Shown here one piece after another: positions 38,236-47,443 of a DNA stretch of 64,000 nucleotides. The notes beneath the pieces were generated by a model. That model had not been told where the DNA came from. It saw only the letters and a program-made list of their open reading frames with translations, and did no database searches. The translations under genes and the position numbers were made by a program. Numbering within the stretch: position 1 is the stretch's first letter; each line of letters opens with the position of its first letter. Source of the stretch: Sorangium cellulosum. GTDB taxonomy: Bacteria; Myxococcota_A; Polyangia; Polyangiales; Polyangiaceae. The stretch spans positions 6,323,001 to 6,387,000 of the forward strand of contig NZ_CP012673.1 in NCBI RefSeq assembly GCF_002950945.1. Direction: 5' to 3'.

Positions 38236-38768
38236 CTGCACACCTCGTGGCCGGCCCCGGGCGCGCAAGGCGCGCGGGGGCCGGCGGGTCAAAGAGCGGA
38301 TGGAGGGCTCGGCGCCGGATCTCCGCCGCCGGGCCGATCGAGCCTCAGGCAACCGGCACACCAGCGCCGCCCGCGGTCCGGCCGCGCCCTAGCCCACCTG
38401 CGACGCGCACCGCCGGCCGTCCGTCAGCGCAGCAGCGACGGCCGGCGCGCCGCGCGCGCGCAGCGCGGGCCGTATCCGCGCTTCCCAGCGGTTGCGCGGA
38501 AACGAGCCATCCGGCGCGTCGACCGGTGTGCGCGGCGAGCAGGCTCTCGACGGCCCGCACGCGCCCACGCGCGGCGGATCTCGTTCGCGGACACGCGAGG
38601 TCCCCTCCCCGCCGTACCTGCCGCGCGCCGCGCTCCGCTGCACACGCGCCTCGCTCCTCGCGCCCGGGCGGCCGATCGAGCGCGCCGCGCTCCGCGGCAC
38701 GGCCCCGGCGCCCCTCGCGCCCGAACCGGTTGAGGCGGCACGGCGCATCTGTTTAGTATGCGCTCGTC
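38236..38768. other. 533-bp intergenic region, no gene seen
   Basis: Lies between the divergent lipoprotein operon and the helicase gene. The open frames here are Arg/Ala-rich with no family pattern. There is an AT-richer patch (tgtttagtatgc, 38750-38761) just before the helicase start that could be its promoter. Confidence 0.5.
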
Positions 38769-41162
38769 ATGCCGTCGCCCCCCTGGAAGATCGAGACCGG
38801 CGTCGAGACGGTCATCGCGTCGTGGCTCGCCTCGGGCTACGTGCGCCCTTGTCTGACGGCCGATCGCGAGCTGCCGCCGGCCGAGGCGCGCACCAGCCCG
38901 ATGCCCGAGGCCCTGTCGCCGGCGCTCCGCGGCGCGCTGGAGCGGCGCGGCATCACCCGGCTCTACGAGCACCAGGCGCGGGCGTTCGCGGCGGCGCGCT
39001 GGGGCGGCGCGGCGGAGGTGGACCGGGCCGGGCGGCACGTGGTGGTCGCGACGCCGACCGCGAGCGGCAAGAGCCTCTGCTTCCACCTCCCGGTGCTCGA
39101 CGCGCTCGCCGAGGGCGCGGCCTCGGGCCAGGGCGGCAGCGCGATCTACCTCTACCCGACCAAGGCGCTCGCCCGGGACCAGGAGGCCGGCTTGCACGCG
39201 CTCATCCGCGAGGCGGGGCTCACGATCCCGGCCATCGTCTACGACGGGGACACGCCGGCCGACGCGCGGCGGGCGGCGCGCGAGCGCAGCCCCATCGTGA
39301 TGACGAACCCCGACATGCTCCACGCCGGCATCCTGCCGCACCACGCGCACTGGGCGCGGACGTTCCAGCGCCTGCGCTACGTCGTGCTGGACGAGCTCCA
39401 CACCTACCGCGGTGTGTTCGGGTCGCACGTCGCCCACGTGATCGCCCGGCTGCGCCGCGTCGCCGCCTTCCACGGCTCGAACCCGACCTTCCTCTGCGCG
39501 ACGGCGACGATCGGCAACCCGCGGGCGCACGCCGCCCGCCTGCTCGGCGTCTCCGACGACGAGATCGAGCTCATCGACCAGTCCGGAGCCCCGCGGGGGC
39601 CGCGGCGCTTCTTCCTCTACAACCCGCCCGTGGTGAACGCGGAGCTCGGGGTGCGCGCCAGCACCATGAAGAGCGCGGTGCGCCTCGCCGGCGACCTCGC
39701 GCGCGCCCGCGTGCCGACGCTGGTGTTCGGCCAGTCGCGCAACTCGGTCGAGATCATGCTGAAGTACCTGCGCGAGGGCGTCGGCAAGGAGATCGGGGCG
39801 GAGGACGCGATCATGGCGTACCGCGGCGGCTACCTGCCCGAGACGCGCCGCCGGGTCGAGCGGGGGCTGCGCGAGGGCGAGATCCTCTGCGTGGTCGCCA
39901 CGAACGCGCTCGAGCTCGGCATCGACATAGGCGAGCTCGACGCGGTGATCTGCGCCGGCTACCCCGGGTCGGTCGCCGAGACGTGGCAGCGCTTCGGCCG
40001 CGCGGGCCGGCGGGGCAAGACGAGCATCGCCGTCCTGTGCGCGCAGAGCTCGGCGCTCGATCAGTACCTCGCGAGGAACCCCGGTTACCTGCTCGAGCGC
40101 GCGGCCGAGTCGGCCCGGATCGATCCGCACAACACCGAGATCCTGGTGCAGCACCTCAAGTGCGCCGCGTTCGAGCTGCCGTTCCTCAAGGGAGAGCCCT
40201 ACGCGGCGATGCTGCCCGACGACACCCTGGCGGCGCTCCGGTTCCTCCAGGACAACGGCGTCGTCCACGAGTCGAACGATCGCTTCCACTGGGCGACCGA
40301 CGCCTACCCGGCGAACCACGTGAGCCTGCGCTCGGTGGGCTGGGACAACTTCGTCATCATCGACAAGGCCCATGGCAAGACGCTCGCGGAGCTCGACTGG
40401 CGCGCCGCGCCGACGATGCTCCACGAACAGGCCATCTACCAGCACGACGGCGAGCAATACCAAGTCGAGCGGCTCGACTACGAGAACCACAAGGCCTTCG
40501 TGACCAAGGTCGTCCCCGATTACTTCACGACCGCGCTCACCCACCGCAAGGTGAGCATCCTCGACGAGGGCTCGACTGCCCCGCTCGGCCGCGCGAGGAC
40601 CTCCTTCGGCGAGGTGAGCATCGTCGAGAAGGTGGTGGGGTACAAGAAGATCAAGTTCTACACGCACGAGAACACGGGATACGGGGACGTGCGTTTGCCC
40701 GACATCCAGATGCACACGACCTCTTTCTGGCTGACCGTGCCGGAGCCGCTCTGCGAGGAGCTCGGCCTCGGCCGCGCCACCGCCATCGACGGCCTGCGCG
40801 GGATCGCGCGCGCGCTGGAGACGGTCGCGACGCTCTCGCTGATGTGTGATCCGCGCGACATCGGCCAGACGCTCGAGGACGGGAGCGAGGCGCGCGCGCC
40901 CGACGCCCCGCCGGGCGCCGAGGTGGCCGGGGTCTTCGACCCGACGCTGTTCCTGTTCGACAACGTGCCCGGCGGCGTCGGCCTCGCCGAGCGCATCTAC
41001 GAGCAGCGGGAGGAGCTGCTCGCGCGGACCCGGCAGCTCATCGCCGGGTGCGGCTGCGACGAGGCCGGCTGTCCGCTGTGCGTCGGGGCCACCGAGTCCG
41101 TCGACGGGCGCCGCAGGCGCGCCGCGCTCGGGCTCCTGGAGCTCGTGTTGCACCAGGCGTGA
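38769..41162 (+). CDS. mrfA: DEXH-box helicase with C-terminal zinc/MZB domain (MrfA/YprA family)
   Basis: 797 residues. Superfamily 2 motifs: Walker A TPTASGKS (95-102), VVLDELHTYRG (DEXH Asp208), CATATIGNP, VVATNALELGIDIGELD and QRFGRAGRRG. After residue 440 come the MrfA-specific parts, including FVTKVVPDYFTTALTHRKVSI and a C-terminal MZB/DUF1998 region with four cysteines C761, C763, C768 and C771 (CGCDEAGCPLC). B. subtilis MrfA with MrfB repairs mitomycin-type lesions independently of UvrABC. No mrfB-like exonuclease gene is adjacent. The symbol is by family, not by orthology test. Confidence 0.88.
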   Translation: MPSPPWKIETGVETVIASWLASGYVRPCLTADRELPPAEARTSPMPEALSPALRGALERRGITRLYEHQARAFAAARWGGAAEVDRAGRHVVVATPTASGKSLCFHLPVLDALAEGAASGQGGSAIYLYPTKALARDQEAGLHALIREAGLTIPAIVYDGDTPADARRAARERSPIVMTNPDMLHAGILPHHAHWARTFQRLRYVVLDELHTYRGVFGSHVAHVIARLRRVAAFHGSNPTFLCATATIGNPRAHAARLLGVSDDEIELIDQSGAPRGPRRFFLYNPPVVNAELGVRASTMKSAVRLAGDLARARVPTLVFGQSRNSVEIMLKYLREGVGKEIGAEDAIMAYRGGYLPETRRRVERGLREGEILCVVATNALELGIDIGELDAVICAGYPGSVAETWQRFGRAGRRGKTSIAVLCAQSSALDQYLARNPGYLLERAAESARIDPHNTEILVQHLKCAAFELPFLKGEPYAAMLPDDTLAALRFLQDNGVVHESNDRFHWATDAYPANHVSLRSVGWDNFVIIDKAHGKTLAELDWRAAPTMLHEQAIYQHDGEQYQVERLDYENHKAFVTKVVPDYFTTALTHRKVSILDEGSTAPLGRARTSFGEVSIVEKVVGYKKIKFYTHENTGYGDVRLPDIQMHTTSFWLTVPEPLCEELGLGRATAIDGLRGIARALETVATLSLMCDPRDIGQTLEDGSEARAPDAPPGAEVAGVFDPTLFLFDNVPGGVGLAERIYEQREELLARTRQLIAGCGCDEAGCPLCVGATESVDGRRRRAALGLLELVLHQA

Positions 41163-41238
41163 GCCAGGGCTCGGCGATCTCCGGGCGTTCGACCGGGGAA
41201 CAGCGGCCCGAGGTCCGCCAGCCGCATCTCGGTCGAGG

Positions 41239-42057
41239 TCAACCTCGCTTCACGGCGAAGCCGGCGAACGCCTGCATCACGGGCATCAGCTCGATCCGGT
41301 TCACGTTGACGTGCTCCGGGAGCGTCGCGCACCAGACGACCGCCTCGGCCACGTCGTCGGCCGAGAGCGGCTTCACCCCCTGGTAGACGGCGGCGGCCCG
41401 GTCCCGGTCGCCCTTGAAGCGCACCAGCGAGAACTCCGTCTCCGCGAGGCCGGGCTCGATGTTGGTGACGCGCACCCGGCTGCCGAGCAGATCCGCGCGC
41501 AGGTTCAGCGAGAGCTGCGCCACGAACGCCTTGCACGCGCCGTAGACGTTGCTCCCGGGGTACGGCGTCTCGGCCGCCACGGAGCCGATGTTGATGATGT
41601 GCCCCCGGTCGCGCGCCACCATCCCGGGCACGATCGCCCGGGTGCAGTGGAGCAGCCCCTTGATGTTGGTGTCGACCATCTGCTCCCAGTCGTCGGGATC
41701 CGCCTCGTGCGCCGGCGACAGGCCGATCGCGCCGCCCGCGTTGTTGACGAGCACCGACACCTCGGAGAGCTCCGGCGGGAGCTCCGCGATCGCCCGGTCC
41801 ACCGCGCCCCGGTCGCGCACGTCCAGCCGGAGCAGGTGGATCGCCGCGGCCCGCGCGCGCTCGCCGTCGCTCGCCGGGCCCGCACCGCCGCCCGAAAGCT
41901 CGGCCGCGAGCGCCTCCAGGCGCTCGTAGCGGCGCGCCGCGAGGATCAGCCGGGCGCCCAGGCCAGCGAAGCGACGGGCGATCGCCTCGCCGAATCCGGC
42001 GGAGGCGCCAGTGATGAAGACGACCGGGGGCGGATCAGGGAAGGCAGCACTCATCAT
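41239..42057 (-). CDS. Short-chain dehydrogenase (YdfG-type)
   Basis: 272 residues (a second ATG one codon in). NADP-binding ITGASAGFGEAIA, NNAG motif, and the catalytic YGACK (VYGACKAFVAQLS) are visible, as in the 3-hydroxy-acid/serine dehydrogenase YdfG. The Arg-Arg after the second strand (LAARRYERL) favours NADP. It converges on the helicase gene. Confidence 0.88.
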   Translation of the reverse strand: MMSAAFPDPPPVVFITGASAGFGEAIARRFAGLGARLILAARRYERLEALAAELSGGGAGPASDGERARAAAIHLLRLDVRDRGAVDRAIAELPPELSEVSVLVNNAGGAIGLSPAHEADPDDWEQMVDTNIKGLLHCTRAIVPGMVARDRGHIINIGSVAAETPYPGSNVYGACKAFVAQLSLNLRADLLGSRVRVTNIEPGLAETEFSLVRFKGDRDRAAAVYQGVKPLSADDVAEAVVWCATLPEHVNVNRIELMPVMQAFAGFAVKRG

Positions 42058-42330
42058 GTCCTGAGCGGACTTGTATCAGACCCGCCCAGATCCAGCGACA
42101 CCCTGCGCGCTCTACCTCACCGGCGCCCGTCCGGCCGCACCGGCGCGGTGAATGCGCTCGGGACGTGTCGCGGCCGCTGCAGGCGCTGAACGCAGGCCGG
42201 CAGACAGCGGACAACCGTTGGAGCGATGGACACCGCGAGTCGATTTCTGCACTCGGACGCAGCAGGTTGTGACGGCCGAGGGCGGTCGGCCCTTTACCCC
42301 CCACCCGGTGCCCTTTAAAGTCGCCTCATC

Positions 42331-44055
42331 GTGGAGAGCGCGCCATCGAGGGGGGTTGTTCTGGGGCATTACGCCATCGGACCGCGGATGGCGCGCGGCG
42401 GGACGGGAGAGGTGTTTCGCGCGGTCGCGCTCGGCCCGGATGGCGCGGAGGTCCCGGTCGCCATCAAGCGGATCGTCCCGATGCACGCTGGCAGCGACGA
42501 TCTCCGGAGGCTCTTCCTCGCCGAGGCGAGCGTGATGACGCGCCTCGTGCACCCCAACATCGATCAGGTGCTCGATTTCGGCAGCGACGAGGGGGGCGAC
42601 TTCTACGTCGTGCTCGAGTTCGTGTCCGGAACGGACCTCGGGCGGCTCTGCCGGTGGTTCTGGGCGCACGGCGAGGTGATCCCCGTTCCAGTCGCGCTGT
42701 ACGTGGCGTCCGAGGTGCTCAAGGGGCTCGGGTACGCGCACGAGCGCTCGGCCGCCGAGGGGCGGCTCATCGTGCACCGCGACGTGAGCCCGGGGAACGT
42801 GCTCATCTCGCAGGCCGGCGCGGTGAAGATCGCGGATTTCGGGGTGGCGATCGCCACGCGGGGCGAGGCGGGCGACGCGGCCCGGCGCGATCTGGTGGGC
42901 AAGCCGAGCTACATGCCGCCCGAACAGTTCGACGGGGAGCAGGTCGACGCCCGCGCCGACCTGTTCGCCCTCGGGGTGGTCCTCTTCCAGATGCTCACCG
43001 GCGAGCGGCCCTTCTCCGGGACCAGCGCCACCACGCGGATGGCGGCGGCGCGCGAGGGGCAGCTGCAGCGGGCGAGCGAGCTGCGCCCCGAGGTGAGCCC
43101 GGCGCTGGAGGCGCTCCTCGCGCGCGCCCTCGCGCCCCGCCGGGAGGACCGCTTCCCCGACGCGCGCGCGATGCTCGAGGCCATCGAGGCGCTGCGCGAG
43201 GCGGGCCACGAGATCGGCGCGCCGGAGGAGCTCGCGGCGCTCGTGGCGGCGGCGCTGAAGGAGCCGCCCGAGTCGCGCCCGGCGAGCCCTCCCCCGTCCG
43301 ATCTGCCCGACGACGGCCTGGAAGGCTGCGAGCTGACGCACGCCGGCGCGGCCGGCTCCTTCACGCTGCGCGTGACGCGGCGCACGGGCTGGCCTTCGCC
43401 GGCGCTCGAGGGCGACGACCTCGGGGCGCTCGACCCGGCCAGCGCGGGGCTCCCCGAGCCGCCGAGCTCTCCCATGAGCGGCGGGTTCCACGCGGTCGCG
43501 CCGGCGTCGGGCGAGGAGGGCTCCCTCGATCCGCTCCTGGGCCCGGCCGCGAAGGTGGCCTCGGAGCGGCCTCGGGACGAGCCCAGGCCGCCGCTGTCGG
43601 CCTCCGGCGCCGCGATCCCGGTCGCCGGCGCGAAGCGGCAGCGCCTGCTCGCGGCGGCGATCGCGTGCGCCGCGCTGGCGGGGATCGCGGTCGCGAGCGT
43701 GCGCGTCAGCCGGGGTCGGCTGAGCGGGGCGCATCCGGCGGCGGCGCTGCGCGCCTCTGCCGTGGTCAGGCCGGCGATCGGCGCCGCGGCGCGCGCGGCG
43801 ATGTTGCCCTTGCAGCGGCCCGCCCCGCCGGCGAGTGATCCGCCCGCCCCGACCTGCGAGGGGACGCTCCAGGTCGACGCGGGCGAGGCGTGGCGCGTCT
43901 CGGGCGGCCCGGCGGAGGTGCGGGCGCCGGGCCAGTACCGCTGGCCCTGCGGCAGCTTCACCCTGCGCGCGACGTCCGAAGTCGAGCCGAGCCGCACCCA
44001 GCAGCTCTCGGTGACGGTGTCCGACGCCGTGCCCGCCGTCGTCCACCTGCCCTGA
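42331..44055 (+). CDS. Membrane-anchored Ser/Thr protein kinase
   Basis: 574 residues, starting at GTG 42331. Kinase domain about 10-285: Gly-rich loop MARGGTGEVF, ATP Lys in VAIKRI, catalytic HRDVSPGNV (His149-Arg150-Asp151), DFG in KIADFGVA, and APE-like PPEQFDG. A Pro/Ala/Gly linker follows, a membrane helix near 445-465, and a periplasmic C-terminal beta domain (CEGTLQVDAGEAWRVSGGP) that may sense a ligand. All active-site residues are present, unlike the pseudokinase at 53516. Typical of the myxobacterial Pkn family. Confidence 0.92.
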   Translation: MESAPSRGVVLGHYAIGPRMARGGTGEVFRAVALGPDGAEVPVAIKRIVPMHAGSDDLRRLFLAEASVMTRLVHPNIDQVLDFGSDEGGDFYVVLEFVSGTDLGRLCRWFWAHGEVIPVPVALYVASEVLKGLGYAHERSAAEGRLIVHRDVSPGNVLISQAGAVKIADFGVAIATRGEAGDAARRDLVGKPSYMPPEQFDGEQVDARADLFALGVVLFQMLTGERPFSGTSATTRMAAAREGQLQRASELRPEVSPALEALLARALAPRREDRFPDARAMLEAIEALREAGHEIGAPEELAALVAAALKEPPESRPASPPPSDLPDDGLEGCELTHAGAAGSFTLRVTRRTGWPSPALEGDDLGALDPASAGLPEPPSSPMSGGFHAVAPASGEEGSLDPLLGPAAKVASERPRDEPRPPLSASGAAIPVAGAKRQRLLAAAIACAALAGIAVASVRVSRGRLSGAHPAAALRASAVVRPAIGAAARAAMLPLQRPAPPASDPPAPTCEGTLQVDAGEAWRVSGGPAEVRAPGQYRWPCGSFTLRATSEVEPSRTQQLSVTVSDAVPAVVHLP

Positions 44056-44111
44056 CCTGCTCGCCCGCCCGATCGCTTGCGCCGCCGGGCTCGCTCGGGT
44101 AGCAGCGCGGT

Positions 44112-44975
44112 GTGCGACACGTTCACCCCCTCCTCGCCCTCGTCCTCGCCGCGCTCACCGGCTGCAGCGCCGCGCCGCCCGCTGCGCCGCCCCCTTCCCC
44201 GGCCGCCCAGCCGGACACGGCGCCGGCCGCCCCGGCGTCCCCCGCGGGCGGCGCGAGCAACGCGGCGCCCGCGCAGGTCACCTCCGTCGAGGTGCCTGCC
44301 GCCCTCCGCGCCGTCGTCGAGGCCGCCGATCGGTCCGAGGCCGACCGGGCGCTCGACGCCGGCCGCAAACCTGCGGAGTTACTCGCATTTTTTGGCATCC
44401 AGCCCGGCATGAAGGTCGCGGAGCTCGCGGCGGGGGGCGGCTACACGGCCGAGCTCCTGGCGAGGGCGGTGGCGCCGGGGGGGGTCGTGTACGGGCAGAA
44501 CAACCGCTTCGTCCTCGAGCGCTTCGCCGAGAAGCCGTGGAGCGAACGGCTCAAGAAGCCCGTGATGAAGTCGGTGGTCCGGGTCGACCGCGAGTTCGAC
44601 GACCCCTTGCCCCCCGAGGCCCGGGATCTCGACGCGGTGTTCTTCGTCCTCTTCTACCACGACACCGTGTGGATGGAGACGGACCGCGCCGCGATGAACC
44701 GCGCGGTCTACCGCGCGCTCAAGCCCGGGGGCGTGTTCGCGGTCATCGATCACAGCGGGCGCGACGGGACGGGCGTCACCGAGGCGAAGACGCTCCACCG
44801 CATCGAGGAGAAGGTGGTGCGCGAGGAGGTCGAGCGGGCTGGCTTCCGGCTCGCGGCCGAGGCGACGTTCCTCCGGGTGCCGGCGGACACGCGCGACTGG
44901 AACGCCTCGCCCATGGCGGCGGCCGACAAACGCGGCACGAGCGACCGCTTCGTCCTGAAGTTCGTCAAGCCCTGA
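44112..44975 (+). CDS. Lipoprotein-signal class I SAM methyltransferase
   Basis: 287 residues, starting at GTG 44112. The first 18 residues are a lipoprotein signal (LTGC, Cys18), then an Ala/Pro linker to about 60. The body is a Rossmann methyltransferase: motif I VAELAAGGGYTAELLARAV, post-I GGVVYGQNNRF, motif II LDAVFFVLFYH, and YRALKPGGVFAVIDH, as in the COG4798-type predicted methyltransferases. A SAM-using domain outside the cytoplasm is biochemically odd. It may bind something else or the signal may be non-functional. Confidence 0.8.
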   Translation: MRHVHPLLALVLAALTGCSAAPPAAPPPSPAAQPDTAPAAPASPAGGASNAAPAQVTSVEVPAALRAVVEAADRSEADRALDAGRKPAELLAFFGIQPGMKVAELAAGGGYTAELLARAVAPGGVVYGQNNRFVLERFAEKPWSERLKKPVMKSVVRVDREFDDPLPPEARDLDAVFFVLFYHDTVWMETDRAAMNRAVYRALKPGGVFAVIDHSGRDGTGVTEAKTLHRIEEKVVREEVERAGFRLAAEATFLRVPADTRDWNASPMAAADKRGTSDRFVLKFVKP

Positions 44976-44996
44976 GGCGGAGCGACGCGGCCGCGA

Positions 44997-45029
44997 GCCC
45001 GCGCGCGCCCTGGACGAGCGCGCGCGGGC
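44997..45029. terminator. Hairpin between convergent genes
   Basis: Perfect 12-bp arms gcccgcgcgcgc (44997-45008) and gcgcgcgcgggc (45018-45029) with a 9-base loop, in the 67-bp gap between the methyltransferase and DUF1566 gene ends. No T-run. Confidence 0.6.
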
Positions 45030-45042
45030 GGCCAAGGGCGGC

Positions 45043-46188
45043 TCACCTCGCGGGGTCGTCGGAGCGGACGCAGCGCACGAGCCGCGGGTCGCGGACCGAG
45101 CCGCTCAGCGAGGCGCCGTTCGAGAAATTCACCGTGAACGCCGTGTCCGCGCTGCCCAGGGCAGGTGTCGAGGACCAGAAGACGCCGGCCGACGCGCCCG
45201 TGAAGATGTCGTCGTCGAGCGCCGGCCCGGACCGCCGATCATCGATGAGCGAGAGCAGCTCCTTGGCGCTCGGCAGCCGCCAGTCGTCGTGGCCGGCGAG
45301 CTCGAGCCCCTCGCAGTGCGCGAGCGCCTCGCGCCACGCGTACCCAATGCCGGTGATGTTGCGCTGCCAGACGAACCCCGTGGTCGTGTCGAGCACCCGC
45401 GCGTCGCCGTCGGCGGCCGACAGCTCGGGCGGCGCCATCACCTCGCCGGCGACGCACAGGGCCCGCGACATGTCCACCTCGGTCTTCCCGCGGTACTGGA
45501 CGGTCCCGTCGCTGGCCCGCACGCCCCAGGCGCGGTCCTCGTCGTCGGCCACGTCGCTCGCGGACCAGTAGAAACCGCCCGAAAACATGCTGGTGAAGAG
45601 GTCCGGGAAGGCTGCCGAGTGGCCGAAATCCAGGATGGATACGAGCTCGCGCCGCGTCGGCAGGCGCCAGTCGGTGCGACCGCCGCGCGCGTTCGTGGCG
45701 AGCGCCTTGCAGTGCACGTCGGCGCCCTCCAGGTCGTACGAGACGTTCTCGGTGGCCTGTTCCCACACGAGCCCGGTCACCGAGTCCGCCACGACGTCGC
45801 CGTCGCGTTCTTCGTAGGAAGGGACGAGGATCTGGTAGTTCCCGTCCTGTCCGAAGAAAGGCTCTTCCGGGTCCGGGCACTCCGTCACCACGATGGTCCC
45901 GTTCGAACAGCGCCTCGTCATCGAGTCCGGCCACGTCACCGGGACCGGCGGCAGGCTGCCTCCCTCGCCGCCACCGCCCCCGTCACCGCCGGCGCCGCCG
46001 GCGCCGCTCGCACCACCGCCGCCGGTGCCGCTGCTGCTGCCGCTGCCGCTGCCGCCGGTCCCTCCCCCGGCGCCGCCGCCGATCTGGAAGGGATCTCCGA
46101 CGCACCCCCCGAGCGCGGCGGACTCCACGAACAGCACGGCCATCAAGAAGGCGGTGATGGGAAGGGCGTAAGGGGTCTCGTTCGGCAT
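45043..46188 (-). CDS. Lipoprotein with two DUF1566 (Lcl-type) domains
   Basis: 381 residues. Lipobox LGGC (Cys29) and a long Gly/Ser-rich linker (35-80). Two DUF1566 units follow: about 130-245 (SVTGLVWEQATENVSYDLEGAD, DWRLPTRRELVSILD, FYWSASDV, WGVRASDGTVQY) and 260-378 (TTTGFVWQRNITGIGYAWREALAHC, DWRLPSAKELLSLID, VFWSST, FTVNFSNGA). This fold resembles C-type-lectin-like/FGE modules in exposed bacterial proteins. Likely surface-exposed; ligand unknown. Confidence 0.85.
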   Translation of the reverse strand: MPNETPYALPITAFLMAVLFVESAALGGCVGDPFQIGGGAGGGTGGSGSGSSSGTGGGGASGAGGAGGDGGGGGEGGSLPPVPVTWPDSMTRRCSNGTIVVTECPDPEEPFFGQDGNYQILVPSYEERDGDVVADSVTGLVWEQATENVSYDLEGADVHCKALATNARGGRTDWRLPTRRELVSILDFGHSAAFPDLFTSMFSGGFYWSASDVADDEDRAWGVRASDGTVQYRGKTEVDMSRALCVAGEVMAPPELSAADGDARVLDTTTGFVWQRNITGIGYAWREALAHCEGLELAGHDDWRLPSAKELLSLIDDRRSGPALDDDIFTGASAGVFWSSTPALGSADTAFTVNFSNGASLSGSVRDPRLVRCVRSDDPAR

Positions 46189-46340
46189 GGGAAGGCGGCA
46201 GCGTCGTCAGAAGGAACCGGGCGTGCAGCCTATCATTCGCCGGGGCGCGGGGGTCGATTTCCTCGCGGGCGCGCCGCGCGCCACCGGTTTTTGCCGCGCG
46301 CCGCCCGCCGCGCGCCGCTGGTCTGCGCCGCGCGCCGTCG

Positions 46341-46478
46341 GCCACGCGACGCAGCTTTCCGCCGCGAGGCGCGCGCCACGCGAACCGGCTTTCCGCCGCG
46401 AGGCATACGCCACGCAACGCAGGTTTTCGTCGCGCCCCGCGCCCGCCACGCGACGCAGCTTTCCGCCGCGTGCGCGCG
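46341..46478. repeat. 34-bp tandem repeat, 4 copies, in a 403-bp gene-free gap
   Basis: Units at 46341-46374, 46375-46408, 46409-46444 and 46445-46478 share gccacgcgacgcagctttcc and ccgccgcg. More decayed copies extend left to about 46250. The whole gap 46189-46591 has no gene; the Arg-rich frames seen in it are translations of the repeat. Confidence 0.85.
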
Positions 46479-46591
46479 TGTTTCCGCACCTTTCCCGTCC
46501 AGACCACGTCGCTCGCGTGCCCTCACCCGGGCCCCTCATGAAAATCGCAGCGAGCATGAAATAAAAGCCGAGGCTGTGGCGAATACCGCGC

Positions 46592-47368
46592 ATGGGTACA
46601 CGCACCTCACTGTGGTTCGCGGTCGCGCTCGCGGGCAGCCTGCTCGTAGGTTGCGACGACGGCGGGACACGCTCGGCCGCGGATCGGGTCGCCGGAGGGG
46701 CAGCCGCCTGCCTCCCGGGGAGCTCGCTCGAGCGGACCGAGACGAAGGTTTACACATTCTACGGCGCCACCGGGGCGCAGAGCCGCGTCGAGCGGACGGT
46801 CCGGCAGGATGGGTCCGAGACGATGGCGAGCGAGACCCGGCCGACGCGCGCGGGCAGCGACCCCGCGGCGGGCGGCGCGCTCCCCGCGGGCGCCATCCTC
46901 CGCGAGTACGCGGAGCTCGACGCCTCCGGCCGCCTCGTCTACGCGGACGTCTCGCTCAGCGACGCCTCCGGCGTGCTGCGGCGGATGATCCTCGATCCGC
47001 AGCACGGCGCCGCGCTGCTCCGCCGCGCCGGCGCCGCGCCGGGTTTCGTCCGGCTCCCGACCGGGGAGGCCCTCGTCTATGCGCCGGTGAGCTCGATGGT
47101 GACGCCCGTCGCGGCGTGGATCGCGCGGCGGGCCGCGCAGGCGGCGCCGAGCGTCCGGATCTTCGACGAGGCCACCGCCTCCAGCCACGACGTCCTGAGC
47201 GACCAGCTCGTCGTTCAGGACGATCACGAGACGTTCGTGGTGCTGGGCGACGCGGTCGTGTCGGCAGACCGCGAGTTCATCACGTCGCTCCCCCTGGGCG
47301 ACGCGGCGACCACGAGGGCCGCCTGCGAGGAGGGCGAGAAGGGCGCCGCCGCCTGGCGCTCCGGGTGA
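46592..47368 (+). CDS. Hypothetical lipoprotein
   Basis: 258 residues; ATG at 46592, lipobox LVGC (Cys21). The mature part contains mixed helix-strand sequence (VYTFYGATGAQSRVERTVRQDG, GALPAGAILREYAELDASGRLVYADVSL, MILDPQHGAALLR) without a family I recognise. It might be a secreted beta-sandwich with a scaffold role; I assign none. Surrounded by other surface lipoproteins. Not in an operon with its convergent neighbour. Confidence 0.7.
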   Translation: MGTRTSLWFAVALAGSLLVGCDDGGTRSAADRVAGGAAACLPGSSLERTETKVYTFYGATGAQSRVERTVRQDGSETMASETRPTRAGSDPAAGGALPAGAILREYAELDASGRLVYADVSLSDASGVLRRMILDPQHGAALLRRAGAAPGFVRLPTGEALVYAPVSSMVTPVAAWIARRAAQAAPSVRIFDEATASSHDVLSDQLVVQDDHETFVVLGDAVVSADREFITSLPLGDAATTRAACEEGEKGAAAWRSG

Positions 47369-47443
47369 GCCCACCGGGAGCGCCGTGGGCCCTGCGCCGC
47401 GGCCGGCTCCCGCCGGCGGCGGCGAGCTGACGCGCGGCCGCCG

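Noticed and set aside
38345..38560. Small minus-strand gene in the gap before the helicase
   Set aside because: No ribosome site, random Ala/Arg composition and no homology-like pattern.
46000..46507. Arg-rich minus-strand gene between the two lipoprotein genes
   Set aside because: The repeated sequence (RRVAW-type) is simply the translation of the 34-bp tandem repeat and overlaps the DUF1566 gene.
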